A stretch of 64,000 nt of DNA from Halichondria panicea (taxonomy: Eukaryota > Porifera > Demospongiae > Suberitida > Halichondriidae). The notes beneath the pieces are model-generated. The model was not told the DNA's origin, made no database searches, and saw nothing but the letters and a program-made list of their open reading frames with translations. Below, in pieces: positions 45,492 to 58,700 of the stretch; within the stretch, counting starts at the first letter, position 1; each line of letters opens with the position of its first letter. The position numbers and the translations under genes were made by a program. The DNA lies in NCBI RefSeq assembly GCF_963675165.1, contig NC_087377.1:1265501-1329500 (forward strand), read 5' to 3'.

Positions 45492-45935
45492 TGCACCTAT
45501 CAATGTGTCGCCCCACTCCCCCCAGGAGGGGTCGGGCTTATATGGGGATTTGACCTTACCTCAGGTCAAATTTCCCCTGATGGGGGAAGGATTCTGTGTT
45601 CAAATTCCCCAGTCAACGGAGGATTTTTAAGCCCCAAGCAGTTGCACATATTAAAACAGGTTATACAAGCAGTCTTTACTACGCAAAGCCAGGTCAAATC
45701 CCCAAGTATGGGGCCAACATTTCAGGTTAAATTTCCCCGTATGTCCCGGGGGGGGGGTAGTGGGGCAACACCAGAGGAGGTCCGACATGCGTGCACGAAT
45801 CACTATAAGTTCAGTGCATTGTGGTAATTGGGGTCACGTGATATGTCCAGGCCAAATGTACTAGCATTTGTAGTGATTCGTGCACGCATGTCGGACCGGG
45901 CCTCCTCTGGGGCAAAACATTGATGATAGGTGCAC
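45492..45935. mobile_element. TA-flanked inverted-repeat element with nested MITE
   Basis: TGCACCTATCA...TGATAGGTGCA(C), inserted at TA relative to the empty site at 14999-15001 (ACCATACATTACAACAAAGG). Nested at 45771-45910 is CCAGAGGAGGTCCGACATGC...GCATGTCGGACC..CCTCTGG. The copy of the same insertion at about 60970-61170 shows the 7-bp duplication GGCAACA around the nested element. Confidence 0.75.
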
Positions 45936-46015
45936 TACAACAAAGGGAGCTAGAGAGCTAGTCTATAGATAGAGTATCTGGGTCCACTCAATAAAATCTG
46001 ACACTGCGTACTCAC

Positions 46016-46054
46016 CCTAGCATTGTCCAGCTCCCTCTGCAGACTAGCCACCAT
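46016..46054 (-). CDS. short coiled-coil exon MVASLQRELDNAR, copy 2
   Basis: 39 bp, then donor GTGAGTACGC. Upstream (46060-46280) is conserved with 61.82-62.07 kb, consistent with a duplicated 5' region; it includes CATGGAGCCATCTCTGTTAG. Whether this ATG is the real start is not certain. Confidence 0.35.
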
Positions 46055-46273
46055 ATCCACCACCAGCAGCAATCAGTCAGGATAGATCTACCTTCAGACA
46101 GTCACTCTCTGCTAGCTCCATCTCTCTCTACACTGCTTGTAGCCTCGTGAGCATGGAGCCATCTCTGTTAGCAACTGGAGCTATATATTATAGAGTAGAT
46201 CTGTTTCAATGCTGCCTAGCTGTGAAGCTCTTAGTCTAGTCTATGGCAGAGTCTAAGGTAGCTAGCTCAGTAG

Positions 46274-46883
46274 GCCGGTGTCATAAAATTTTGGGCCCCC
46301 GGGCCTAGAATGTTAACAGTTTAGGGGTCCAAACTGTTAACATTCTAGGCCCCCCTCTTCTGCTATCCTTTTCTGCACGATCGTACGATAGAACGAAGTC
46401 AAAGAGATATAGGTAAGGTTAGCTCTATTAGTTGACAAAGCATCAAAGAGACTGCATGCATGCAAAGACAAACTAGCAAAAATGTTGGCATTATTATTCT
46501 ATCATGGAATTATAAAAGTGAGGGAAGATTTACCTTTCAAGTTGCTCATGCTTTACCTATAAGAGTTAAATGCTTTGATGCAGCTCTGCAATGTTGGATC
46601 TGCCTGTAAGACAATCGATGTTGTTGCATAGCTATCGCCATATTTGCAACTTTGTGCTTACTTTCTTAGTCAAATTTCAGGACAAAAAAGTATAAAACAC
46701 ACAATTTCAGTGCAAAGACAACAATTCATATCTTCCTCCTATGTTTTCCTATACATAGAAGATGTAAATTGTTGTGGGGATGCTCTAATAGCATCACTGG
46801 CTCAGCTCTCAAGTAATGTGGAATCATAGATAGAAGTCAAGAGAGAAACTGTTGTATCATGGTGGAATCACAATAGCAGTTTC
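46274..46883. mobile_element. partial copy of the PHD-bearing element
   Basis: Begins CCGGTGTCATAAAATTTTGG and follows the 50978 element closely up to ATCACAATAGCAGTTTC, then stops. The right terminus is missing. Confidence 0.7.
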
Positions 46884-47137
46884 ATTTTTATTTTTATAAA
46901 AGAGCAGATTCACAGAGGCTGACTTTGTTTTCAAATTGGGATTGTGGGTGGAGCTAAATCTACACATAGGGGAGGCGCTGCAATCAAAATAAATTTGGTA
47001 AAGGTCGACACAGTATATAACACTTAAAAGTGTCTTTTCATTTTCATTACACCAACCATTGTAAAATTAATGTTCAAAAATGTTTGTATGTTCATTATCA
47101 TAATTATTGTTCAGTTTGCAGTGCTCTTGCACACCAG

Positions 47138-47272
47138 AGAGAGAGAGAGAGAGAGTCCTCCTTCCATGCAGAGAGAGAGTCCTCCCTCCATGCAGAGAGA
47201 GAGTCCTCCCTCCATGCAGAGAGATAGTCCTCCCTCCATGCAGAGAGAGAGTCCTCCCTCCATGCAGTGTGA
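47138..47272. repeat. 22-bp tandem repeat, about 6 copies
   Basis: Unit AGAGAGTCCTCCCTCCATGC-AG. Open frames on both strands are due to the repeat. Confidence 0.85.
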
Positions 47273-47969
47273 CAGCCAGCACCGTCGCGGGTATGTGGCA
47301 CTGCATCGCTGGCCCCCCGCCCATCCACCCATGGGACCATCTGGGATATCTGTAGCAAATGGTTGTGATATCTCAAATTGAATACAGTTAAGGCAGCAAT
47401 AACCAACCTAGAGGCTGTCCCAGTCCAGGTTATTAGAAGGTAGTCTGGCCACGAGACTAATTAGTTACATCCAGGTGGTTAGAATTTGCTATCCAATGGA
47501 GATTCTCATGTAAGAGTTGCTGTTGCCTACAGGGACAAAGCATCGTGTACATACATGTAGGGTATCATACGCACACCCACCTAACATGAGGGTGTGGCCA
47601 TCATGTGGGTGTGGCCACAGTTGTAGTAGGTGTGGCCTGACCACTCCCCCTCCAGAGAACGAGTTCATTTTTCATTTACAGTATGACAAACGAAAAGGAA
47701 ATGAAAAATGATGGGGCGCCCCAAAAGTATGATTGTGATGAGTTATGTATGATGGTTCATTGCAGCAGCTATATAGCTGTGGGTACAAGGGAGAGGGGTT
47801 AGCAACATGCATCATATATACACAAAGGGACAATAAGAAGTTAGCAACTGCTGCCTCCTACAGATCAAGACACACAGCTATCTATAAGGAAGGACAGATT
47901 ACACACTCACTCGTGGTTGAGGAGGAGGACATTGTTGCTTATTCCATCAGTGTTTGTGGGATTTGGTGA

Positions 47970-49800
47970 TGTACATCAGTAGATATATGTATGTTCCATG
48001 CTTGAATTCAGTATGTGACATGGTGGATACTCCCTCCAGTGCAGTAGGTCCCCCGGAGCCAGAACCATGTAGTGTGAAGGGTAGGGTTAGGACACATACG
48101 TAGTACTACCTCATACATGGAATTACACTACACAAGGCTTGAACTGTATAATTATATATAAAAGCTTATAATTATTTAGAATTAATCATCAGACCACCAC
48201 AACTGATACGTATAGATGTCACCAGCAGTCCCTCTACTGTCAGATGTAATATGGAGTTTTTTCTCTATATAGAAATTCCGCCAGTTGTCCTCCAGAGCAA
48301 GAACCATGTAATGGGAGAAATAGATTATTAGAGGGTACATGCATGCATGGGGTTAGGCACTCATGTCATGTAACACACAAGGCTTGTTACTGTATAAGGC
48401 TCAAATAAGAATAATTGTCAGACCACAACCGATATGTAGATTCTTGATAGTGAAATGCCAGTGTGTCGAATAAAAACGAGTTCTTTCTAGAGATTCTGCC
48501 AGTTGGTCCCCAAGAGCCAGCTAGAACTCTATAATGCATGTATGACACCAGGGGTAGAGGTTAGGACACAGAGCACACACATGTACACAAGGCTTGCTAC
48601 GTAACTAGCTGTGTATAAGGCTCAATATTATTTTTAATTTGTTAGACCACAACCTATGTAGATTCTTGTTTGAAATGCTGTCGATCCAGTGTCAGATATA
48701 AACGAGTCTTTTATAGAAGTTCCGCCAGTTGTGTCATCCAGAGCTAGAACCATGTAGTGGGAGAAATAGATTATTAGAGGGTACATGCATGCATGGGGTT
48801 AGGTACTCATGTCATGTAACACACAAGGCTTGTTACTGTATAAGGCTCAAATAAGAATAATTATTATTTAGAATAATTGTCAGACCACCACAAGCGACAT
48901 GTAGATTCTTGATAGTGAAATGCCACAAGTAGTTCGTCCAGCGTGTCGAATAAACGAGTCTTTCTAGAAATTCTGCCAGTTGGTCCTCCAGAGCTAGAAC
49001 CATGTAGTGGGAGAATTTGGTTAGAATAGGGTTATAGGAAGTATACTATAGGTACGTCTGAAGCACACAATACATGCAGCTGGTGAGTGGTTCTACAGGG
49101 ATGCAAGGTTTGAAAGAGACAGACTATAGTAAAGCAGTTGGTTGTTGGGGTAGGACACATCAGTAGTAATCATACATGTACGAATATACACAAGGCTTGA
49201 TAGAATGGTGTAAGGCTCAATATATTAATCGTTAGACCACAACCGATATGTAGGTTCTCGATATGCTGCCAGTATCCAGTGTGTCGGACATAAAAGAGTC
49301 TTTTCTATAGAAATTCCGCCAGTTGGTCCCCTCCAGAGCAAGAACCATGTAGTGTAAGAAATAGATTAGGACTCATTAATATAGTACCAGGAGTGCCTGA
49401 TAGTACTCATACATGCTAATATACCAGGCTTGCTTGATAACTATCTAATGCCAAACTACAACCCATAATTATAATAATCATGTAGATTCTTGAAATGTCA
49501 CCATCTGCAGTGCAGTGTGTCAGATCTGCCAGTTGGTCCCCCAGAGCAAGAACTATGCAGTGCGAGAAATAGATTATTAGGTGGTAGACATTAGTACACA
49601 CGATTTAAGGCTTGATAACAGTACGTATAAGGCTCGTTATAACTATCAGACCACAACCAGTCTGTGCGTGAGTACCACCATCTGCAGTGTTGATAGCCAG
49701 TGTCAGTGCATGTCAGTGATGTTAGTAGAAATGTTCCAGACTTGACTTCATAAGTATATAGTGGATAGACTTCAGTACTTCAATATAGTTCAGATAGACT
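47970..49800. repeat. long degenerate tandem array, unit about 200-350 bp
   Basis: Landmarks recur in order about eight or nine times: TTCTGCCAGTTGGTCC(T/C)CC, AGAACCATGTAGTG, ACACAAGGCTTG, TAAGGCTCA.TA and CAGACCACAAC.GATATGTAG. Non-coding. Confidence 0.8.
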
Positions 49801-49923
49801 TCATTAGTTCACAATAGTTCAGTAGTGGATAGACTTGACTTCAATATTCCACCTAGTGGTCTCGTGTTGTCAGATCTGTAGAAATAAATCAGCATGTATT
49901 ATTGAAAAGTTGCACAAGACAGC

Positions 49924-50250
<327 letters not shown>

Positions 50251-50977
50251 CATGGCTCACTGCGTAGCCAATTCTCACCATTTAATTAGTCAGTGCTCAA
50301 GAGCAGATACTGCCACTTGTTGCGATATACTGCTGTCACAAAAATGAATAATTAAAGATACTAACTACTGTGAGGGGCCCCTCTCTAGCATAATAATAAT
50401 GTCTGATATAAATGAGATGACTGTTGAGTGCTTTTTGTTGTTGTTGATCGTTCGTTTTCGAATTTCGTGTTGTGATGAACACTATCTATTCGTGGCTGGG
50501 CGTATATAAGAATCGAATCGAATAAGAGCAATTGTTGAGCTTTAGTGGACATTTGCAGCTGTGCATGAGAACAAGACAACACGAGGGTTAGCAATAATAC
50601 ATGACCAAGCAACAGCTCTAAACTATTACTGTGTACTGTAAAACATTATTTAGTGACTCCTTGATCCTATAGCTAGCACAGACAGACACAGACACACACA
50701 GACACACACCTGCAAGGTTTAGAGGTGGAGTAGCGCTTCTTGAGATGTAGAGACATGTTGAAGAGATCACTTCACTTTTGTAGAGACTCAGAGAGATGGA
50801 CAGTCACATTGATACTGCAAACTTGCTGCAAATGTGAGGTTCAGCTTCTGCTTCAGCATTTATATAAATTAGTGCGCATGCGCCATAGATGTATAGGGGT
50901 GTGGCTAAATTCTAGGGGAGGGGCTGCGAAGGTGCGCATCAAATAGAATTAGTAAACAAATGTTCGAAAACTGTTGG

Positions 50978-51975
50978 CCGGTGTCATAAAATTTTGGGCC
51001 CCCCGGCCTAGAATGTTAACAGTTTAGGCCCCCAGGGGGTCCAAACTGTTAACATTCTAGGCCCCCCACAGTGAGATTAGGCCCCCCTCTTCTGCTATCC
51101 TTTTCTGCACGATAGAACGAAGTCAAAGAGATATAATAATATGGTGAGGTTAGCTCTATTAGTTGACAAAGCATCAAAGAGACGCATGCATGCAAAGACT
51201 CTGTATCAAAGTAGCAAAAAAATGTTTGCATTATTATTCTATCATGGAATTCAAAGTGAAGGAAGATTAACCTTTCAAGTTACTCATGCTTTACCTATAA
51301 GAGTTAAATGATGCAGCTCTGCAATGTTGGATCTGCCTGTAAGACAATCGATGTTGTTGCATAGCTATCGCCATATTTGCAACTTTGTGCTTACTTTCTT
51401 AGTCAAATTTCAGGACAAAAAAGTATAAAACACAATTTCAGTGCAAAGACAACAATTCAAATCTTCCTCCATGTTTTCCTATATATACATAGAAGATGTA
51501 AATTGTTGTGGGGATGCTCCAATAGCATCACTGGCTCAGCTCTCAAGTAATGTGGAATCACAGATAGAAGTCAAGAGAGAAACTGTTGTATCATGGTGGA
51601 ATCACAATAGCAGTTTCCTTTCGGGACAAAGGTAATATTGGAAAGTCCGGACCAATTCGGGACAGTTGGCACCTATGTGCTTCGTGCTGCATGAGGCCTG
51701 ATTCATAGAATGACATAGTTCAGTGTGATGGCTGTGAGACCAGTGGTATACTACTGTACATACATGAAATGTGTGTGTGTGAGGAGAGCTGCATTCAGTA
51801 ACTGGCACTGCATAAACTGTGAAGATCATAGAAGACTGCATGTATTGGTGTATTTTGAGAATGCACTGTCACATAATGTTACCGCTGTTGCGCTGTTAAT
51901 GGGGGGCCTAAAATGTTAAAATTCTAGGCCCGGGGGGGGCCCAATCTCATGGGGCCTAAAATTTTATGACACCGG
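50978..51975. mobile_element. 1-kb inverted-repeat element with decayed PHD-finger frame
   Basis: Termini CCGGTGTCATAAAATTTTGG and the complement at 51956-51975, with further GGCCTAGAATGTTAACAGTT inverted blocks inside. Around 51670-51840 broken frames give ASCC, NDIVQCDGCE, ELHSVTGT and NWHCINCEDH, in the order of a PHD zinc finger such as those carried by many invertebrate non-LTR retroelements. Frameshifts and stops are present. Confidence 0.55.
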
Positions 51976-51976
51976 T

Positions 51977-53420
51977 ACCACCAAAATGTTAATAATATCC
52001 GCTGCTTAAGTATTGCAACACTCTTGCGACCGTATAGTTATAATGGACAAAATGTAAGCTTTAAAGCACCAGAAAACACATGGATAGGAGAATATAAAAC
52101 CAGTTATGGTAGGTAGGATTTGAAGGATACCCTTGCTGGCATACATAGAAGGGATAATGATGAGACAACAGGCAGGCTTTAATCAATTACCTCAGTAGAT
52201 AGCAAACACATTAAAATCGAGACAGCAATCAAAATCCCTGGCGTATGCAATTGCCACGCCAATTTTTGTAGCTTATTTATCAATTGAAAACAACGTTGTC
52301 ATGTATACTATGCATATGGTATAGTGGGTAATCATAACGGTGAGTAAAAATATTCGTTATTTTTGTGGGGAATCTTCATGGCCTACACGAAATTTTCACC
52401 TACGAAAACGTAGGTATGCTTATACAGTAACGCATACTATACTCGCGAAAATCACCATTTCCCATTCAGTGAAACGAATCTCACGAAAATTTACCCACTA
52501 TAATTATATGGTAGTAAGACTTTTGCTCAGAAGTAGAGATACAAAAACCTGTTCACATTTCTTAAGCTCAGATGGCACCAATGCAAAACTGTGAAAATAC
52601 TTTCAATGTAAGTACAACCAGAAGTCTCGAGGTCAGCTGCGCGTTTACCTCCTCAAGAGAAGGCCACACACAGATTGAAGCTAGTACAAGAGCACTGACT
52701 TATACTTGTACCTCTGCTTCAGAGCAAAATGAGCAAAAATAAAATTGCTTCTCCTCCAAACACTTCAAGCTTTACTAGTCCGCCAATTCTTAATTTCATG
52801 AAAACATTCTCCCTTAGGTATTCCAATAGAGATATAATAATACACTTTGCCCACTTTATGTGTTACCTCATTGAAATCAATTTAGCATTATTATAAATTA
52901 GGTATGGGCAAAGTGTAGTATCTGTTTTAATTTGTTTCACCTTATAATTATCGCGGAGCTCAGACAATGGATGATACCAGACTTGAGTTTCATTCTGATT
53001 TCTGTCACAGATCTTGATTCTTTGTAGAAATGGGACTTGCACGCATGCAGCAGTAATTCAGTCTGCAGGTGTGTTATGCATGTGTAGTCAGTGGGAATCA
53101 CAGTGATAAGAACACATGCATGTTCAATGCTGTTAACAAGGCCATTGTGCAACATAGAATTTCCTAACAGCAAAACCACAATAGATAATGATTTCTTAAG
53201 TCTAAACTTGCACCAAGCAAGAGTACTCTTGTGTATAAATAAAACAGCCCCTTCACGCCACCTCTGTACAATGGCCAAAACATGTATACATTTCCCACTG
53301 TGCACAAAACCAACAAGTGTGTGACTGAGGCAAAACAGTTGGTAAACCACAGACATAAGACACTACCTACTTCTCACAACTCCAAGGCATGGGGTCAGCT
53401 TACTCAGACAACAAGATTGA
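51977..53420. repeat. segmental duplicate of 57555-58700
   Basis: From GTACC(A/G)CCAAAATGTTAATA to GGCATGGGGTCAGCTTACTC the two regions match closely. This copy has about 340 bp (52585-52920) that the other lacks. Each contains a diverged CCGTATAGCGGG-type MITE (52310-52512, 57890-58090). Confidence 0.8.
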
Positions 53421-54617
53421 ATTGCAAGTCTCTGTACTAGCTACATTATTAATAGTTCGTGTATATAAATATTCTGTATGAATAAATTTGCTAACTACAC
53501 ATTGACTGAAAGTAACGTGACTTCGAGGCAAGTGGCGGCTCCATCCAGGCGCTCTGATTGGACGCGGCTGAAACTGAGACGCCATATGGGAGGCTCACAC
53601 AAAGAAGGGTCTTGGGAGCCGCACATAATTATACATTATAACTTCACTTAAATATGTGTCATTGAGGTCATCTCCTTTACAGACAGCGGCCACCAATCAT
53701 GGGGGAACATCCTCGGACATATCAGCGAGTATATATTAACGTGCATGGTGTTGCATAATGGTAAAATAGTTTTAATGAGCATTTTTCCAATTATAATTAT
53801 ACACAGTTTGCATTTTACTCTAATTCAAAGAAATAGCAGAACACACGAAAACAAGATTTCACAGTTTCTATACACAACAGCATGTGGCTGGACGCCTACG
53901 GTGTTAAGTGGAGTTGTGTACTCTTCCTAATGAACTCTTGGTAGACTAGTGTTCAAGCTGGTGCTGTGCTAATGCCTCTCGCCATGATTTGCTTTCGCTC
54001 AAAAGTATAGAAGAGGAAGTATAGAAGAGGAAAAAGTGTATAAAATAATCTGTCTAAAACTGACTTAATTGCATCTATTCATTATGGTATCATTGTTGTG
54101 TTTTGTGGCTGCTTATACAAGGACCTCAAGGATCTAGGAAGCAACAAAGAAGAAGATTTTGTTTTCAATTAATTATAAGCGGAAGTGCATAATTATTTCA
54201 TAAAGTTAGCTTATCTATATAAAGTCACTGAGAAGAAAAGACTTATTACATGCATCTATTGTTGTATTATGTGGCTTTAATACCAGGACCTCAAGAAAGA
54301 AGAAAATTGATTCTTCCAGGATCTGTAGTTCAGTGTATAATTATAATATCTAAGAAGAAAAGACTTGTGTACATGCATATTGTTATCTATAATTGTTATA
54401 TAGTAGTGTTTTGTGGCTTCTGGATCTTGGATATCACATGGGGAATGAGCGCGCATGCGCATTACATCCACAGGAATAATAATTATTAAAGGGTGTGTCC
54501 AAAGAGATCAATTTCACAAATGGCTACTGCTAGCTAGCTGTTTTAATTAACAGGTATTTTCTGAGTCTTGTAGCTAACAAAAAGCTAGCGCTTTAGTGCA
54601 AGGCTAACTCATAATTA

Positions 54618-55449
54618 TGTTGAATAGAAAGTTTGTGCGGACAGGTGATGCTATGAAAGATTCTGAAGAGACTGCAACAGCCTTCAATGTGAGTCAAAGT
54701 AGCCATAACTCGAGAAAGAAGCTTTAGTTTGCTAATCCACTTTGCTAATCCACGAATCAAAATCCAAGAGAACGTGGCTAGAAGCCTATAGAAGCTGTTA
54801 GTTTTCGTCGCATTGCAACCGTTGAGCAGTTACAGCTGGAACAGACACACAGACACACACAGTCAGCTTTACCGTATCCCTCGTGCGGCTAAGCCTCGAG
54901 GCATAAATATAGATGAATTAAGGTTGTGAGCTAAAGATTAACTATTGGTTCAATGATTATTGTTGATTTTTTTTATTGTACAGACATACGACCGGCACCA
55001 CAGCAACCCAGAGAAGAACATTGATTGATTAAAGGACCGACCACTTGAGTATTGAACTAAATCACTTGCATGTATATACATTGTTTTTAATTGTCAAATT
55101 CCAAATTATTATGCTCAAAAGCAGTACCTTATATGCTACCCTAAAAAGTAGTATACCTTCAGGGCTTATCCCCTAGCTAGGCAGTACTGGTCAGACCGCT
55201 CTTTTTTACATGTGTTGTTAGATATGCCGGTGTCGGAGGAGAGGGTGAAGCAGGCCCTTGTGCAGGATCTAGTGTGACAGTCAAAAGTGACACCATAATT
55301 ACAATTACAGTGAAAAACAGTTCACAAAAAATAATCGTTTCAATAGTTGTATGTTGACAATTATCGTTGATTTTTTTATTGTACAGACATAGGACCACCA
55401 CCACAGCAACCCAACGACAACGATCAGCAACACAGAGAAGAACATTAAT
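54618..55449 (+). CDS. possible small spliced gene fragment
   Basis: 54618-54689 reads MLNRKFVRTGDAMKDSEETA then TAFN before a GTGAGTC donor. Two alternative last exons, after TATTGTACAG at about 54983 and 55385, read IRPAPQQPREEH-stop and IGPPPQQPNDNDQQHREEH-stop and are duplicates of each other. The phases of first and last exons do not match directly, so a middle exon or a different model is needed. Confidence 0.25.
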
Positions 55450-55779
55450 AATTAATTAAACCTTGACCCAACACTCCAAATCACTTGTATATACATTGTA
55501 TTCTTGACAGTTATTTTATATGCCTCGATGCGCATGTGCAAGACCATGTATTTTACATTTACAGTAAAAGTTACGTGACTTGTTTGTGTGGTTGGTTGCC
55601 AGTTTGAACAACAGTGATAGAATGGCAACTCCTACAACCCCCAGTGTGCCCCCTCTCCTCTGGCGGCCGTAACTCATGCTCTTCCTCCTTTTAATTGTTT
55701 GATTGTAGAGATACAATGTACCTTCTATTAAACTTAGCTAGCTTGCATGCAAATGTTTCAGGTCATTTAATTCCCTCAC

Positions 55780-57010
55780 AGACAGCGTCAAACAAATGGT
55801 GTCAAGATTTAGGAAGCCTCTCTGCTGATGTGAGCAAAGGAGGCCCTCCATTGCTTTGGACCCACCAGCGTGAGTCATTATTAAGGATGGTGGTTCGACC
55901 AATTAACTTGACTGTGCTATACTTCTCTGTTGTACATGCAGGGTGTGGAAATACCAGGAGGGAGAACGACGAGAGGTTAGTACCATGCACTCATATAAAA
56001 TAAGTACCAATGTATTGCTTGCAGGATTCGCCTTTGTCACATTCGAAAATCACGTTTCAGCCGAGAGGGCAATAAAAGCAAATCAATTAATTATGGCACT
56101 TTGGCTACATTATTGGCAAGTGTAAGTACTGGGCGCTCGGATTATAACTGTTGAATTCAACAAACTAGCGAGTGTCTCCTGTGTCACTGGACCATATTAA
56201 CTATAGGATGTTTTACACTGAAAGATTATTATGGCTTGTATAATTATAATCGATTTATTTGGCGCTATAATTATATTATACATCAGAGGATCTCTGCAAT
56301 AATTTAATAATAGACAAATTAGCCGAAGCAATACTAAATCTTAATTCAGCTTTCAGGAGTCTCAAACAAAGACGGCCTGTGTGCCTCGAGAGTCTCCCAT
56401 AATCAAGGCGTCGGCATAGTAATCAGTATTCTGTCCGTGGCTGTAACAATTGGAAGAACCTCCAGTTACATTATAATACTGAATAGTCATAATATACATG
56501 ATTGTTGCAACTCTGAGATGGTACAATGTACCTTCTAGCTAGCTTGCATGCTAATTATTCTGGTCATTTAATTCCCTCACAGACACTATCAAAACAATGC
56601 AAGGTGTATTTGGGCGGCATCCCTGCTGCGGTGAGCAAAGGAGACATCAGGGAGGCCCTCCATTGTTTTGGAGCAACTAGCGTGAATCATTATTAAGGAT
56701 GGTGGTTCGACCAATTAACTTGACAATGTGCTATACTTCTCTATTGTACAGAGTAAAGAAATACCAGGGCAGAGAGTGACGAGGGCTTATAGTACCCGCA
56801 TGATCTCTCAGACTCACTCAAAATAATACACACAAAAAGGCTCATCAATAACATGTCCCTGAAGTAACTTCCTTGAAATTGTCAATTTGGGAGCATTCAA
56901 TATATAAGATTACAATACATTTATTGCAGTCTTCAGGATACGCCTCACATTCGAAAATCAAGTTTCGGCCGAAAGGGCCAAAAAATTGTAATTAATGGAC
57001 AAAACGTAAG
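55780..57010 (+). pseudogene. duplicated, decayed RRM-domain exons
   Basis: Copy 2, 56585-56690, reads LSKQCKVYLGGIPAAVSKGD then IREALHCFGATSVN, with the RNP2-like KVYLGGI. Its partner exon near 56938-57008 (TCGAAAATCAAGTTTCGGCC) is frame-broken. In copy 1 the first part (55785-55870) is broken while 56025-56105 still reads GFAFVTFENHVSAERAIKAN, an RNP1 motif. The shared intron sequence (TTATTAAGGATGGTGGTTCG) shows they are one duplicated unit. RRMs bind RNA; neither copy is intact. Confidence 0.55.
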
Positions 57011-57554
57011 TTAAGACTGGAGTGTGTGTCACGGCATGACCACATTGACTTGGACAGAATACACTGAAAGATTATTATGGTTTGTATGGCGCTATATGTA
57101 CATCAGAGGTTCTTTGCTATAATTATATTCACAATTATAGCAACACTAAAATAAACACCGCGCATGCCTGCCTACACGTGCAAATACAGCTGCTTACAAA
57201 ACTACCTCACGAGGATCTACTGACTGCTGCTTAATTTTCGAGCCTCCCACCCCCCCGAGTCTGTTACCACCTATCACCTATACATAAGAAGCAACAAATT
57301 TATAGCCTCCCTCATTATAAAAGGGAGGTACGATCCATCTCTTCTAAATGCGTTACCACCAGACAAAAACAATACTATTTCCATCTGACAATGGATTACC
57401 GGGAGGGGACTGAATGCATGAGGGCCTCCCAAACACTTACGTGCTTATCGTTAACCACGGGGGCCCCTCTCTCAGGACTCCCCCAAAACCTAACCACAGT
57501 CACGTGACCCTCGACCTCTACGGCGACAGAGTCCATGGGACACCAGCTTAGACC

Positions 57555-58700
57555 CGGTACCGCCAAAATGTTAATAATATTCGCTGCTCAAGTATTGCAA
57601 CCGTATAGTTAATGGACAAAATGTAAGTTTTAAATAACCAGAAAACACATGGAGAGGAGAATATAAAACTATAGTTATGGTAGGTAGGATTTGAAGGATA
57701 CCCTTGCTGGCATACATAGAAGGGATAATGATGAGACAACAGGCAGGCTTTAATCAACCTCAGTAGATAGCAAACACTTTAAAATTGAGACAGCAATCAA
57801 AATCCATGGCGTATGCAAAATAACCAATTGCCGCACCAATTTTTGTAACTTATTTATCAATTGAATACAACGTTGTCATGTATACTATGCATATGGTATA
57901 GCGGGTGATGTGGGGTAAAATATTCGTTATTTTCGTGGGGAAGTTGGCCTACACAAAAATTTCCCCCACGAAAACGTAGGTGTGCTTACTGTAACGCATA
58001 CTAACAAAATATATACTCGCAAAAATCACAATTTCCCATCCAGTTAAAACGAATCCCACGAAAATGTACCCACTATAATTATATACGGTAGTAAGACTTT
58101 CGCTCAGAAGCAGAGATACACACACCTGTTCACATTTCTTAAGCTCAGATGGCACCAATGCAAAAAGAAGGCCACACACAAGTGTAGTATCTGTTTTAAT
58201 TATTTCACCTTATAATTATCGCGGAGCTCGGACAATGGAAGATACCAGACTTGAGTTTCATTCTGATTTCTGTCACAGATCTTGATTCTTTGTAGAAACG
58301 GGACTTGCACACAGCAGTAATTCAGTCTGCAGATGTGTTATGCATGTGTAGTCAGTGGGAATCAAAGTGATAAGAACACATGCATGTTCAATGCTGTTAA
58401 CAAGGCCATTGTACATGTGCAACAGAGAATTTCCTAACAGCAAAATAACAATAGATAATGTTTTCCTAAGCCTAAACTTGCACCAAGCAAGAGTACTCTT
58501 GTGTATAAATAAAACAGCCCCTTCAGCCACCTCTGAATAATGGCCAAAACATGTATACATTTCCCACTGTGCACAAAACCCACAAGTGTGTGACTGTGGC
58601 ACAACAGTTGGTAAACCACAGACATAAGACACTACCTACTTCTCACAACTCCAAGGCATGGGGTCAGCTTACTCAGACAACAATATTGAATTGCAAGCCT
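57555..58700. repeat. segmental duplicate of 51977-53420
   Basis: See the entry at 51977. TACTATGCATATGGTATAG, GCTCAGATGGCACCAATGCA and TTTAAACTTGCACCAAGC-type landmarks are shared. Reading frames found in one copy are shifted in the other, so the segment is probably non-coding. Confidence 0.8.

Noticed and set aside
52937..53356. 139-codon minus-strand frame, similar to one at 58273-58632
   Set aside because: The two duplicates keep the DNA but not the same reading frame, which argues against coding.
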